NCBI GenBank assembly: GCA_932521035.1
Contig: OW051496.1
Location: forward strand, 5,022,001 to 5,086,000
Direction: 5' to 3'
Length of the DNA stretch: 64,000 bases
DNA from: Oscheius dolichura
Taxonomy: Eukaryota; Nematoda; Chromadorea; Rhabditida; Rhabditidae
Shown here piece by piece: positions 34,362 through 49,300 of this stretch (positions are counted from its first letter, which is position 1; every line of letters starts with the position of its first letter). Made by a program: the position numbers and the translations under genes. The notes beneath the pieces are model-generated. The model was not told where the DNA came from and searched no databases. It saw only the letters and a program-made list of their open reading frames with translations.

Positions 34362-37300
34362 ATGCGACATCTGTGGTGGCTGGCCTTCGTGGGCCTGGCC
34401 GCCACCAATCTCGGCGAAGTCGGCCGGAGCTCAGCCGATGACCCGACTGGAAAGGTTCTCATCTTCCCCTTTTGTCTTTTATCTCCAATTTCAGAGCAGT
34501 CTCACTTTTGTATTCGATATAACGGGTTCGATGTTCGACGACCTCGTCCAGGTCCGAGATGGAGCCCGGAAGATCTTCCAGACTGTCATGTCTCAGAGGG
34601 AGAAACTCATCTACAACTACATTATGGTGCCATTCCACGATCCCCGTGAGTTCTTTTTTAATTGTTTCCTCTGCTGGAGACGGTGGCCGATAAATCAGAC
34701 GGGTGTAAAACGAGACGAAAGGCTGGGGGCCTGAGTCAGCGAGACACGAACGTCGGGCACAATGAGCCACAATCAGAATGCGTCAGTCGGAGGGCCAGGT
34801 GGCGGCCACCAGGAGGGATACACTTCCAGACACCTGAAATTGTAGAGAAGAGAAAGACATTTCAGATCTCGGAGACATCATCAACACCACGGACTCGACG
34901 TATTTCATGCGCCAGCTAAACAAGGTCTACGTCCACGGCGGAGGAGACTGTCCCGAGAAGACCCTGACTGGTCAGTTCCCATTTCCCACCCTGTTCCCTC
35001 AATTGGCAACATTCGTCACGGCCTGTTAGAGCCGTGATAACCGGGCCGTTCTCAAATTATCGAAAGATCTTTGGAGGGGCGAAAGATGACACCGGCCAGT
35101 GGATGGTTTGTAATCCTGTGGCTGCTGTGGCAATCGAATATCTCCTCTCCGTCCTTCTGATCTAACGTTTGTTGGCGGATTGTAACGGGATACTTTTTAA
35201 AGCAACTCTCTCCGAGTGTTCCGTTTGAGAAGGGGCAATGTTATGACAAGTTTGAATAGCCGCCCGATTGTGCACGTCGTTGGCGGGGTCGTAAAAGCGT
35301 AGGAGACGGCCACTGGGCAGCCGAGGGGGACCGGAGAAATTCCCATGATTTTTAGGTATTCTCAAGGCACTGGAGATCTCACTGCCCAGCTCGTTTATCT
35401 ACGTCTTCACGGATGCCCGCTCGAAGGATTACCACCTGGAGGACGAGGTTCTGAACATGATCCAGGAGAAGCAGTCCTCGGTGGTCTTTGTGATGACCGG
35501 CGATTGTGGAAACAGAACCCATCCCGGATTCAGGACTTACGAGAAGATTGCCGCCGCCTCCTTTGGACAGGTCTTTCTGAATTTTAGAAGCCTGATGATA
35601 CCCCCTTTAGGTGTTCCATTTGGAGAAGAGCGACGTCAGCACCGTCCTCGAGTACGTCAGACACGCTGTCAAACAGAAAAAGGCATGAAGTACCTCAGTT
35701 TAATTAATCTCGTCGTCTAGATCCACGTAATGTACGAGGTCCGTGACCGGGGAGGAACTGTAGTGCGCAATATCCCGGTGGACAAGCACATGTCCGAACT
35801 GACTCTCTCGCTTTCGGGAGACAAGGACGACGAGGAGATCCTGGATATAACACTAAAGGATCCACACGGTGGGTGCCATCCATCAGTTAACAATGAAACT
35901 GAGCGGTTCTTTTTGTGGTGACCAACTGACTGTCGTCTATCATCCGGGCGACATGAGGCGCGGGAGGTTTCTCGCTCGGGATGACGGATAAAAAAGACAA
36001 GAGATCTTCGGAGATAAACAATTGATTTTAGGAAGATCTGTTGACAAGAACACCTACAGCCGGGAGGGGGGCACAATCGATTTGAAGAATGTCAAACTCA
36101 TCCGACTCAAGGACCCGGAACCCGGAAACTGGCAGGTAGGCGGCCGGGGGCAACAACAGACAATGAAATCCTCCCTAGGTGATTACGAACTCTCGCCTGA
36201 AACACACAATCCGTATCTTTGGACACGGAGCCATCGACTTCAAATATGGATTCGCTACGAGACCGCTGGATAAAATCGAGCTGGTACTATACTTCTCGAG
36301 AGAGATCTCATTGCCCATCTAGGCTCGTCCACGTCCCGTCGCCAACCAGAACACATATCTCCTGATCAACATGACCGGACTCATCCCCCCGGGCACTCTG
36401 ACTGACATCGCCCTTCTTGACTACTACGGCAATGTGATGTACTCCAATCCGGCTACTCCCCAACGAGACAACCCGCACATGTACTTCACCGGACCATTCA
36501 TCCCGCCCAAGGGACTCTTCTTCGTCAGGATCAAGGGAGTCGATGAAGAGGTAGAACGGTTCGGTACTGTAACACAACCAGCTTATAGGACTATGAATAC
36601 CAAAGAATCGCTCCCACGGCCATTGGCTCGGTGTCTGTAGGTGGCCCTCGAGCCTACATGCAGCCCCAAATGACGGCTTTTGCTTCGAAGGATGTCAATT
36701 TGACCTGCTCCGTGGAGTCGGCCTCGCCGTTTACTTTGTACTGGATGAAGGGATCAGAGAGGATTGGAGGGCCTCTATTCTACCAGATGACGGACACGTC
36801 CGTCTGGACGATACCCGAGATCACGATGAAGGACAGGGGAGAGTACGCCTGTCATGTGGTCAGTGACAACGGCAACCACACGGCCAAGACATTCGTCGAG
36901 ACCAGAGGTTCGGCACTAATTGAATTGATCGATGGAGCATTTAGAATCTCCTCCGTATATCATGGGATTACGAAATGAGTCTGTCCCTCTCGGGCACCCG
37001 GCTTTCCTCCACTGCCAGACACAGTCCACCAGCAGAGCCGAGATCCGATGGCTTCGACACGGCGTCTCTGTTCTGAGTGGAGTCAATCACGTAATTTGTT
37101 GAGAAAGGGTAAAATCCCAGCTCAATTTAGATGATCTACCCCAACGGAACTCTAAGAATTCACGTCACATCGAGAGCCGACAGTGGTGTCTACGAATGTC
37201 AGGCGAGAAACTCTGGAGGAATGACCAGCCAGTCTCTCTTACTCAAGGTTTTCCATTTTATCTTCTAACAACCTTTTTTCTAGACCATGGAGCTGCCCAA

Positions 37301-40300
37301 AGCGACCGTGTCTCCGGACAGCATTCATTTCGTCCCCCATGTCAGTTTCAACATTTCTTGTGTCGTTCAAGGAGATCCAAAACCTGAAGCCCATTGGTTC
37401 TTCAATGGCCGACGTATTGCCCCTGATCACAATTATTATATCAACTTCAAGAGTAGCTCTCGAATAATTCTAACATCATCTATGAAATTTAGATGATCTT
37501 CTGTTGCGAGATCCCAACTTCTACCACGTCGGTCAATACGAGTGTCGTGCCGTGTCTGCCGCTGGAGTGGCTATTGCAACTGCCAATGCCCAGATCGCAA
37601 CCCCGCCAAAGGTTGAACTGACCCAGTCGAAGAAGATGGTCGGCCGAGGAGATGACATCAGCTTCGACTGTCGCATCCTCGAGGGAACACCCAGCCCGAA
37701 GATCCAATGGTTCAGGAACGGAAAAGAGCTACTTCGCGAGAGCCACGAATACATCCGAATCAAGGGACGATTCCTCAACATCACGGTTAGACTTTATTTG
37801 ATAGACAACAGATATCTTTAGGGAGCACAAGATGCCGACGGAGGAACCTATTCCTGTGTGGCAGAGAACATCGCTGGCCGGTCCATCGAGGTTGTTCAAC
37901 TGACTGTTGGAAGTGAGTTGTCAGTTGATGCAGAAAAATGAACTGTTATAGGCATTCCCTCCATTATCCCGACTCCTGATACTGTTCGAGTAAACATCGA
38001 GAGAGAAATTACACTCCACTGCCGTGCAATTGGTCATCCTACCCCCACCGTCGATTGGATGAAAGAAGGAGTTCCTGTCAGCGAACTGGAGAATCCCAGA
38101 TACCAGCTGTTGAAAGATGGAAACCTTTACATCACGAGTAAAGCCAACTTCCTCTCCCTTTACAAAAATGACTTTCAGATGCTCAAATGGACGATCAGAC
38201 CCGATTCACTTGTATTGCGAGGAACGAGTACGGCCAGCAGTCCAAGACCACGACTGTCATGGTGACCGGCCTCATCTCTCCGGTTCTTGGACACGTACCA
38301 CCCGAAGAGCAACTGATCGAGGGAGAAGATCTTCGTCTATCCTGTATTGTGGTTCTCGGTACTCCCAAACCCACAATCCAGTGGTTCAAGGACGGAGAGC
38401 CACTGCAGCAGAGTCCTACCGTAACTGTCAGTTCCACATAAAGACCAATCTTCAACTCCTCGTTTAGATCGAAGGAGGAGGCACTTCGCTGTTGTTGAGA
38501 AACGGAAATCCCCAGGACGAGGGGCGGTACACGTGTGCGGCCATCTCGCCTGCCGGAAACACGACGATCAACGTGAATGTCCAGCTGATAAGTGAGTTGG
38601 TGTGGCCGCCTGCGGTTGCAGTGGACAGTCCTCGTCTGCATGTTCTCGTGTTCAGAGAAGCCAGTTATCAACATCGACCCGGAGAGCTCGAGTCCTATCG
38701 GAAAGGAGCTACACATCAAGGAGGGCAACTCCATCATCCTTCCCTGTCCCGTCAGTGGCACTCCACCACCCGCCGTCACCTGGTCCGTCGACGGTCGACC
38801 CGTTGTCACCGCTCTGAAAGACTTCCAGATTAGAGTAAGGCCCTCCTTTTCCTATAGCCATTCTCTCAGGAGGACTATACGCTTGAGATCTTCAACGCAG
38901 ACAAGGCCACCTCCGGAAAGTATACCTGTACCGCCATTAACCCGGCAGGAGAAACAGAGATGAGCACAATGGTCTCCGTCATCCAACAACCCATGATTGC
39001 GCCCGGACAGAGCTCGTACAATCTGGTCTTTGGAAAACAACAGCAAATGGTCCGGATCCCTTGCTACGTCAACACGGAACCGATGCCTGAAATCACTTGG
39101 TAGGAACGGGTCGCCCCGCTTGAATACGACTATTTAGGTATCTGAATGGAGAGGAGTTCAAGGAAGGACGTATCGACGAGGATGGCTCTCTGGTCCTTGA
39201 CGAGGTTCGCGAATCGTACCGAGGACAGCTAAAATGTCAAGCTAAAAATGAGGCAGGACAGGATGAAAAGATGGTGACACTCACAGTCCACACCCAGCCG
39301 ATCATTGACGGAAACGAGGAGACCATCGAGAGGAAGGTCCATGTGAACGACTCAGTGACCCTCCCCTGCCCGGCCACGGCTCTTCCTCCTCCCACAAGGA
39401 TCTGGAGCTACGAGGGGCAGAAACTGGAGAACCTCGGTCTCAGCATCAACGTCAGTTTTGCTTTGTTTGTTGTTAACCATTTTTTGCTCCAGTATCGAAT
39501 CGACAGCAACGGATCTCTTATCCTCCCCGTTGTTGAGCTGGACTACACTGGCACTTACACTTGTCTCGTGTCCAATCTGGCCGGAGACGACTCCATCAAC
39601 TATTCTTTGGATGTCTTCGAGAAACCAAAAATCATCTCGGAAGTACCTGGAACAATCGACGCAGTCAAGGGACACACCGTGGAGATTCCCTGCAAAGCCA
39701 CTGGTATCCCTGACCCTGATAGAACTTGGGAGAAGGACGGCATTCGAGTGCAGTCAATGCTTATTTTCAATTAAAGATGCGTTTCAGTTGTCGAAGAGTA
39801 TGGTTGACTCTGCCGGAACTTTGCGTATTCCCAATGCTCAACCGAGGGATGCCGGCCAATACCAGTGTACTGTTATGAACGACATGGGCGACGACAGCCA
39901 ACTGACCAACGTCGTCATCCAGGAGCCGCCAGTCATTCTCGGCACGACCCTGACCAATTACACTTCCGTGGTGGGAGACTCCGTGGAGATCCGGTGTGAT
40001 GTTCAAGCCTATCCTCCTGCCTCTGTACAGTGGTCAAGGAAGGGTGTCCCCGTCACAGAGAGCACTCCCGGAGTCAGGGTCGAACCCGATGGAACGCTGG
40101 TCATCGATGAAGTCCGAAAGGAAGATGCCACCTTCTACACTTGTCGCGCATCCAACCCAGCCGGAAAAGCGGAGAAACCCATCTTTCTCTCGGTCATAAG
40201 TAAGACTTTCCCTCCTCGAAAAGTACTTTATATCCAGCTGCCCCTGAAATCCCCGACTCGGACATTGTCATGAAGGAGATCATCAAGCTGGACTCGCCAT

Positions 40301-43300
40301 TCAGTCTCTACTGTCCCATACTCAGTGTCCCTATGCCTACTGTAAGAGCTTCTCCGGGGTCTATAAGGTTCTTTAGATCACCTGGTACCTCAGCGACGAG
40401 CCTCTCCCTGAGATCGACGCTAACGTTAAGTTCTCGGATGACAAGCGGCGGCTCCTTGTAGAAAGGGCGAGGACAACCGACGCGGGAGCATACAAATGTG
40501 TCGCGAGGAACAGTGCTGGTGAGAGCAGTAAGACATGGGATGTCGAGGTCGTCGGTGAGTTAACTGCCCTCTTTCTTCTCATATGTTTCTTTAGTACCAT
40601 TGAATGTGAACGAGAAAGACTGGAAGACGAGACTGACTGTTCTGGAAGGAGAAGAGGTCGAGCTAGGCTGCCCCGTGAGCGGGCAACCGCCTCCCATCAT
40701 CTCGTGGGTCGTCGATGGCCATCTGATGAGGAAGGAAGACAATGTCCGAGGAGTCACACTCACTGACACCAATACGGTAGCTCTGCTCTCTTTATTTTCA
40801 TAACTGATACGTTCAGCTGGTCATTGAGAGTGCCTCTCTTCACCACACTGGAACCTATACCTGTATGGCCTCAAATAAGGTCTCCAACGTCGACGTGGAC
40901 GTATCTTTGATGGTTCTTGCTCCACCCAAACTTGGACCCGATGAGACGCTCGATGTGGTCGTTGGCAAGTCGATCACCCTCACCTGCGACTATCCCCAAG
41001 ACGGAGCTGGAACCCACTCCATTTCTTGGAGAGCTGTGAGTTATTCTCCCCGAGATGGAAAAACCTTTCCCTTTAGAATAACTCGGAAGTTCTGCCAGCC
41101 AACGTCCAGGTGCCATTCGAAGGAACCCGTGTATTCATGGTGGACATCGTTCCCGGTAACACTGGCGTCTACACATGTGTTGTCAGGAATTCGGCCGGAG
41201 AATCGAAGAAACAGATTACTGTCAATGTTTTGGGTAGACTATCTTCGATATTTCAGTCAATAAGAATTTCAGAGCCTCCGGAGTTCATCGAGAAGCAGTA
41301 CACTCAAAATGCTCAAGTCATCTCCGGCAATGCCCTCACCCTGACTTGTGACGTTACGGGCAGTCCGCGACCCAGGATCGAATGGAGAAAAGATGGCGAA
41401 ACCGTGGTCGACACCAGTAGAATAACACACGACGGGCAGCGTCTTCTGGTAAACGACGTGACCGTCGGAACTAGCCGGTACACCTGCCTCGTTTCCAACA
41501 CGGCCGGTGGCATCTCTCGCGACTTCTTCGTCCAAGGAATAGCCCCGCCCCAAATTGCTCACGGAGAGGACAAATCCATTGTAGAGGTGATGGAAGGGCA
41601 AACAGTCAATCTGGATTGCCCCGTGGTGGGAGCCGACGTCGACATGGAATGGATGAGGGAGGGAAGGATCATCACCCCCTCACAGGCTGTTTTCACCGTC
41701 GACAAGACAAAGCTCGTCCTGGTCAATGCACAGCGAGAACATGCCGACGTGTACACCTGTAAAGCGAAGAACAGTGCCGGCGAGGCCACGAGGGAGTTTG
41801 AAGTTCGAGTTCTCGTACCGCCGAGATTGAAAGGATCGCTGATCGAGAATGTGGACATCGTCGAAGGGGCCGAGATGAAACTTGACTGCGAGTTTGACGG
41901 AGTCCCGGAACCGCAAGTCGAATGGTCAAAAGATAAGGGAGATCTGAGTGCCCGCGGGCAATATCTCAACGACCAGAAGACGTACCTCCTCTCGGGAGTA
42001 CAGGTGGAACACGGCGGGGTTTACCGCTGCTCGGTCTCTTCCCGGGCAGGCAATGCTGAGAAGACATTCAATGTCCGCGTCATCGAGAAACCTTACATGT
42101 CGGACAACGACAAGCCAACCACACTCAAGGTATAACTAATTTATAATCAAGAGACAATGATATCCTAGGTGAATGTCACCAGGCCGATTACTCTGGAATG
42201 CCCTGTAAAGGATCCGATCGGGGTGGACATCGCCTGGTTCAGGAAGGAATATCCCGTAGTTCAAGGACTGGAAGGCATTCAGGTATGAAATTAATCAATG
42301 AGGAGTAATTTGGAGTTTAGATGCTTTCGGGTGGAAGACATTTGCACATTCCCTCGGCAAGAATCGAAGACGAAGGCTCCTTCAGGTGCGTCGTTACAAA
42401 CGAAGCTGGAGAAGCCACAAAAGATTACAATGTCATTGTTCAAGGTAGATTCTATTCTAGAAAACTAGACAGACACTTCAGTTCCTCCGACGATTATCAC
42501 CGATGGAGGGCCAGTGAACGTCGTGGAGAACAACTCGCTCGTCTTGTCCTGTGAAGTCACGGGAACACCGAAGCCGACGATCATCTGGAAGAAGGACGGA
42601 ACCGAAGTGAAGGACCTCAAGTCGGTGAAGATTCTCTCCGAGGGGCAGGCCTTCAAGATCGTCCACGCGGAGACAGTCCACAGGGGATCGTATGTCTGTG
42701 TGGCCAAGAACGACATCGGCAGCGCGGAGATCGGATTCGAAGTCGATGTCATCAGTATGTGTTCCTCCCTACTCATTGTAAAACACACTTTCAGCCCGTC
42801 CCACGTACATGAAGAACATCAAAGACATCGTCGAAGTTATCCAGAACCAGACGGCTCAGTTCAAGTGTCCCATTGAGGATGCCAACTTCCGAGGAGAGAT
42901 CTCCTGGCTCTACGACTTCAAGCCGATCGCCTTGTCTGAGAGAATCACCCAGTCCAACAACAACAAACGACTCAATGTTCACACGTAGGGACAGATTCTA
43001 CGAAGGATGGAAGAGGATTTCAGAGCAGACCTCAAGGACGAAGGCGCTTACAGTTGCAAAATGAAGAACTCCGCCGGAGAGTCGCAATTCGACTTCAGAT
43101 TGGTGGTACTGTACCCGCCCAAGATTGTGATGCATCCCAGCCAGAAGAACATGTAAGTAGCCCAGAATATAGAATAGATTTTATTCAGTACGGTTGTCGA
43201 GAACTCAACGGTGACCCTCTCCTGTCCCACGGAAGGTAAGCCGGAGCCACAGATCATCTGGTCGAAGGATGGACAGATCCTCTTCCCCCACAATATTTCA

Positions 43301-46300
43301 CGAGTCGTCCGTTCTGCTGAGATGATCGGTAACGAGATCAAGATCGTCAGAGTGAAGGCAAGACCCTTGATTAAATTTGAAATCAATCAATTCAGTCGGA
43401 AGATTCGGGACGATTTACCTGTGAGGCTATCAACAAGGTTGGAGCCGCTGAACAGGACATCCTCCTCAACGTGCAGAGTAGGTGTTCTCATAGACGGCTA
43501 ACTAGCTCTATGTTCAGCTCCTCCAAAGATTCTACGTGATGGCATTCCCACGGAGCACAATCTGACGCCCTTACAAGACATAGCCATCTCTTGTCCAGTT
43601 CTTGGGAAGCCAATGCCGACTGTCACCTGGCTCAAAGGAGGCAAACCCCTGAATGACTCCCATCTCCGTGTATCTGCCAACGGACAGAGGCTATATTTCA
43701 AGAACCCTGAACCAACAGGTGCCGACCGGTACACATGTGTTGCTACCAATCCGGCCGGTTTGGATAAGAGAGACTTTGTGGTCAAATTACTTGGTAGGTA
43801 GAAGAGTGACTGGAGGAGTATTCATTCATTTCAGAGGCTCCGATGTTCGAAGGACCAAATCTGGTCAGGAGAGCCCAGGTCAACGAAGGAAAGCCGTCGG
43901 TCATTAACTGCCCTGCCAGCGGCTCTCCTCCACCAGCTATCACTTGGCTCAAAGACGGTCTTCCACTCTTCCCCACAGCTCGCTTCGTGTTTTTGGATGC
44001 CGGCCGTCAGCTACAAATTAGCAACACACAGCCGGATGACAGAGGAAGATACACCTGTATCGCCACGAACACTGTAGGAACTGCTGACTTGGAGACAGCT
44101 TTGGACGTCGTCTCGCCTCCTCAGATCAACGGGGAGAAGGTCGAGAAGGTCGAAGTTATTGAGACACACAGGGTCGATCTCAACTGCGAGGTAAGTATTG
44201 GATAGTGCAAAACCGAGATCTCAGGTCAACGACACGACTTCTGTTGACATCGAGTGGCAAAAGGGAGGACAGACCATCAGCGTCGAAGATCTACGAGAGG
44301 ACGCCTTCGTGCAACTGCAGTCCAACGGCAGACGTCTTCATTTCCTCAGTTCCAGGCAATCCGACGGTGCAAGGTATCCCTTCCCTTTATCAGAAGAATT
44401 AACCTGGAATTTCTAGGTATACGTGCATCGTGAGAAACTCCGCCGGCGAGGCCAGAAAGACCTTCGATCTGAAGATCCTGGTGCCGCCGACCATCCTCGA
44501 CTTGACCACCTCCGAAGCTCTGCATACCGTAGTTCCAGGTACTCGGCTACTTCTGACGTGCGAAGCAGAAGGATCACCTCCTCCCGAGGTTAGTTCCCAC
44601 TTGAATTGGTCCATTGTTCTCGGAGAACAAAGCCGTCGGGCATTCATAGAATTCCGTCGTAGTCACAATACGAGCATTTTCAGATCACATGGACACACCA
44701 TGGGAAACCGATCCAGGAGGGCGACGCCCAGTATACGCTCTCCAATCGGAATCAGGCCCTGATGATCAACGGAGTCCAGGAGGATGACGCCGGGGATTAT
44801 TCTTGTATCGCGAGCAACAAGGCCGGCAATCTCAGTCGACCTTTCGCTGTCCGGCTCTCGGGTCCTCCGGTGATAGACAAGGGAGAGGAGGAGATGGACG
44901 TGACCATCGGGTCGAGCATCTCCCTGACCTGCAATGTCATCTCCGGCACGGGCAACATCTCCGTCTCGTGGCTGATCGATGGCAAGCCCGTCGAGAATGG
45001 CCAGTACTCCCCCACTGTTCAGGTCACATTGGTGGCATTTTTAGAAACTAGTGGTTTGCAGATTGTTGACAGACGAGTCCAAGTAACTGATGCCCGGGTG
45101 AGTGACAGTGGAAAATATATCTGTGTCGTGAAAAATGAAGCGGGCGAGGCCAGGAAGACATTTGATCTGTCGGTTTTGGGTAATCACCGCCTGTCCCTCC
45201 TTTAAATAGAAATATCTGCAGAACCACCTCGATTCATCGACATGTCCAATAGCAACCCGTCGATCATCATCGGTCGCCCCCAGACCCTCGACTGTTCCGT
45301 CACCGGCAGCCCCCGGCCGACCATCACCTGGATGAAGGTGAGTCCCGCTAAAACAAGAAAGAAAATATATATTTATTGTCTTGGGGGGTGAGGTGGCCCA
45401 CCCGTTTTTCCTGTCAATAGGCGCATATCATTGTAAGACGGCAAGTGGAAAGTGCAATAGTACCCGGAATGATTAGTCACAGTCACAGTCGGAAAGGCGA
45501 TCACCAGAAACCCCTGAGGAGCAATAACGGCACGAAGAAGGCAGCGGAGCGGAGGTTCGAGGCACCACAGACACCGTACTTGTTGCAAGTCTAAAGGGAG
45601 AATTAATATATCTAGTCAAAGGGGCTCGGCTCACTTTGCCACCGGCACACTCGATCCCAACTCGAAAGATTGGCTTCTGGAACTGGTCGGTGATTTTGTA
45701 CTTGCGATAGGCATTTTGACATCGTCGGTTGGCCGGCTTCTAGAATATATTCAGTTGAGGAGGATAGGCTGGCCCCGGAATTGGCCATCTCCCCTTCTCG
45801 GGCCCGGATTGATGGCCCCTTTCCCCGGATTGAGCTCATCTCAGCCGAATGAGGTGGCGCCTAATGGCTTATTGCCCCGTAGCTTGTTTTCCGGGAGGAG
45901 GGCCTTTCAAAGAGACGAAAATATTCAGCCTACCATGTCTGCCTGACATGAAAGGGACTGAACCACTAGGGGGCAAGGAACTGACCAGGTTGAAGTCGTA
46001 GCAGCACAGCTGGCAGCGATCCTCCGAGGCGAAGCCGGTGTCCTGGTCGATGGCCGGACATTCGCAGACCATCAGGTGGGGCGCGAACCGGGCACATGGA
46101 TTTTCACACGTGTTGTCTACACACAACTTCTCCATCCTGGAAATGTCTCGCTTAGAAATTAATGGCCGCGGACGTCTTCCTTGTTTGTCGAGTCGGGGAG
46201 TCGTTTTCGAAGTCTACCAATTTTCTTCGGGTAATTCCATTTCTCTAGCCAGATTGCTACCAAATTACCCGGTAAAGAGATTCATTCCCTGGCCCTTTTC

Positions 46301-49300
46301 TGCCACCAGCCCCCACGTTAATTGAACACTTTGGAGGCAGGCTTAAAGGCGACCGATTGCAAATGGAGCCAAGGGGATTAGGCAGGGGTGACCCGGGTTC
46401 GGCTAGCTGACTTTTTTCGGGGAGAAGAAGACTATCAACATGTTTTTGCCGGGTGGTAGTGGCCAGATCCCTCCGAAAATATAAAAAAAGGGCTAGGTGT
46501 AGGACCGGAAGCCGCTTAGTTCGAGTGACCGCCGCCTGCCATTGAAGGCCCTAATTGCCCCGGATTTGTGGACCCAAAGAAAGCTGGCACTAATGGGCCA
46601 TTTTTAACAAATTCAAAGGGTAATAGCCTCCGGCACAAAAAGTCCAACACTCCGGGGAATCGAGGATTTGTGATCATTTCGGAGAAAACTCACTTTCTGT
46701 CGCAAAAGCTGCCGGCCGTCTTGGTGTGGCAGACGGAATTCGAGCATTTTCCATTGATACAGAGTCGGGCCGAGTCCGTGTCGTCGCAGGGCAAGCCCTC
46801 TAACTCGGCCCCGTGCATCCGGCACCGGCCACAGGCTTCTCGTTCCCATCTCTCGCCGTTGGGTCTAAACTTCTGGTCAGTTCCTGCTTTTTGGAATAAT
46901 TCAGTTAAAGACGGGCGCCCTTCTAGAATAATTCAGCCGTTTCTAACCCCACAAGAGGAGCCAGGCCTCTTCCAGAAAGGACGGCACTCGGCTGGCATAC
47001 ATCAGTAGACCCGGGGGACCGGCGGGAGTGTGACAACTTTCAAAAGGGACTCCTCGCCTGATTTACGAGACTCTTCTTGTCCATGAATCGAGCAATTCCC
47101 GGCCTCGTCAGTTGTTTCAAGTGTTCTCCCCCCGAGTGCAGCTCATAGTTTATGTTCGCCCCTTTCGCCCAGCTGGGTGTATCGCCTCTCTGATTCACAC
47201 AGCATAAAAAGGCTCTTTGATACCTGAGGATGGAGTGGTGATGGGCCGACAGGCACTGGTGGTGGGAATTGCCACAGCACAGATAGCAGTAGTTGTCCTC
47301 CTCGACGTCACACTGGCACTCCTGCATCCCGCGGAGGGAACACGCCGAAACACATCTGAATTATGGTGATTAGCCATGTCTCATAATGTTTTGATAACCC
47401 GGTCGTCTCCTCTTCCACCCGTCCATCGATCCGGGGTCACATCCCCAAAGGAACTGACTCCGCGCTCGAATTATCACCAATACGGGCCTCTCTCCCGCCC
47501 GTCCTCCTGGTTCCCCGGCCCCCAAATTAGACTAGACAAATTGGACCAGGTGTGGCCATTGGGACGTACAGTGATTCAGGGGGCGTCTTCTCTCCGGTAA
47601 TCGAATTTCCGTGGCTCATAACTCGCAATACGTGTTTCCTACGGGGCTCCTTTCAACTTTTTCGATTTCGAAGGAGATGACAGACCCGGAGTATTAGTCA
47701 TCAGACAAAATGGTCGGGCATTCGCACGGCTATCGGGTTACCGGGCAGAGGAGAGAAAGAATAACTAACGAACTGGAACTTTTATGAAATTTTGGCCTTC
47801 GGTCCCCATTTAAAGGGCTATCCCATTTCAGAGGGGGCTTATCCTTCGAACGACCAAATGAGTAATTGATACGTCTCATTTTTCTCCTTTTCAGAAGACA
47901 TGAAAAAGTCGGAGAAAATAAAGAATATGTGGCCACCTTGAGACGGCTGGCCGACGCCAGCTGGCCGTGCCGATGAGTGATTACGATGCGGCTGGAGGAG
48001 GCAAAACAAAACCCAGGGGGAGAACATGTACTTGTTGCCACGGGGACAGGATATCCTTTTTGACGCGGAAAGGCCGTGATTAGCCGGGAGACACGCTATT
48101 CTACGGGCAGTGCTCAATCTGCTGTAAGAGCCGGGGAAAAGAGTTATTGACAAGCCCGGTGTGAATCCCCGCTGGCCCGGCGAAAGGAACAATAAACATT
48201 AATAGTCGACGGACGGGAGAGAGACCAAATCGGACACTGAGCCGGGCTTAGGAGGACAGGAGGATGGAAGAGGAGGAGAGGAGGAGACCTTTCCGGGCAA
48301 AGGGTGCGAATGGGAAAGACTCACGTCCCGTTGCGACATATCGTGGCGCTGTACTCGGAACAAATGTCGCCCTCTCGACACCCGGAGACGACTACGACGG
48401 TCACTGAGAGGAAAAGGACTGTCCGTAGTCGTGGGGGTGGCCACGGAGTCATTGCATAGCAGCTTCGGACTCTCTTTTCGGACGAACTCCGACGACTGGC
48501 TCCACCCCCGAGACCCCGCCTTCCCCTGGACCCCCGATTGACGCTAATAGAGCTATCAGCACATCCGAGATGACACGTCCAGTAGTACGGGGAGGACCCC
48601 CACTCCCTCATGGATATTAGGGGTTTTTGAAGGGCAGATGCCCCGATGCCCGGTTGTATTGGCCATTGGTATGCAAGACTACGCCGTGTGTACCTCATTT
48701 GCGCCGTCATTATACTCATAGGGAACGAATGGCGAATGTAATCGAAGACGACGGCCCCCGGTCAACGAGCTTACTGATTTTGGGTTATCTCCTCGCCCTC
48801 CTCTCCGTGTATACGCAAGTCGCGTGATATGAAAAATTATTCCAACCGTGGGAATAGCTGATGTTTCCCTAATGATTGTACCCTGTGAACTGGCCTCCTC
48901 CTCCGAGATAAGAAAGAGGGAACTCTGATCTCTCCCCGTCTCGTGGGCTACCGTACCCTGAAGTCTATCTTCCTTTACTCGCCATAAAATGGCTTACATA
49001 ATGGCCAAATCTCCTAGGCGAAAATCCATCAAGAGGCTCTCTCCGGATTTAGTGCCCGAATTTGCTGAAAAAGCAGCTGAGACATGTGGCAGAGACCTCC
49101 TAGACGGAAAACTATTGTTGGCTGGCGGTTTATAAAATAAGTTATGGAGGCTGTGTTCTCATCAGGGGGAAATTGACTTCATTCTATATTTGCCCGGGGC
49201 ATACCGCGAGACAAAAACAGAAAATAAGAGAAATTTATTAGCCGTTTCCTTTTTCAGAACGGGGTACGACTCAACGACTCCACGCTCAGCTTCCTCAACG

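Noticed and set aside
35162-35365. Minus-strand frame in an early hemicentin intron, considered as a further nested gene
   Set aside because: No signal peptide, no splice support and no recognisable composition; it ends at the intron edge.
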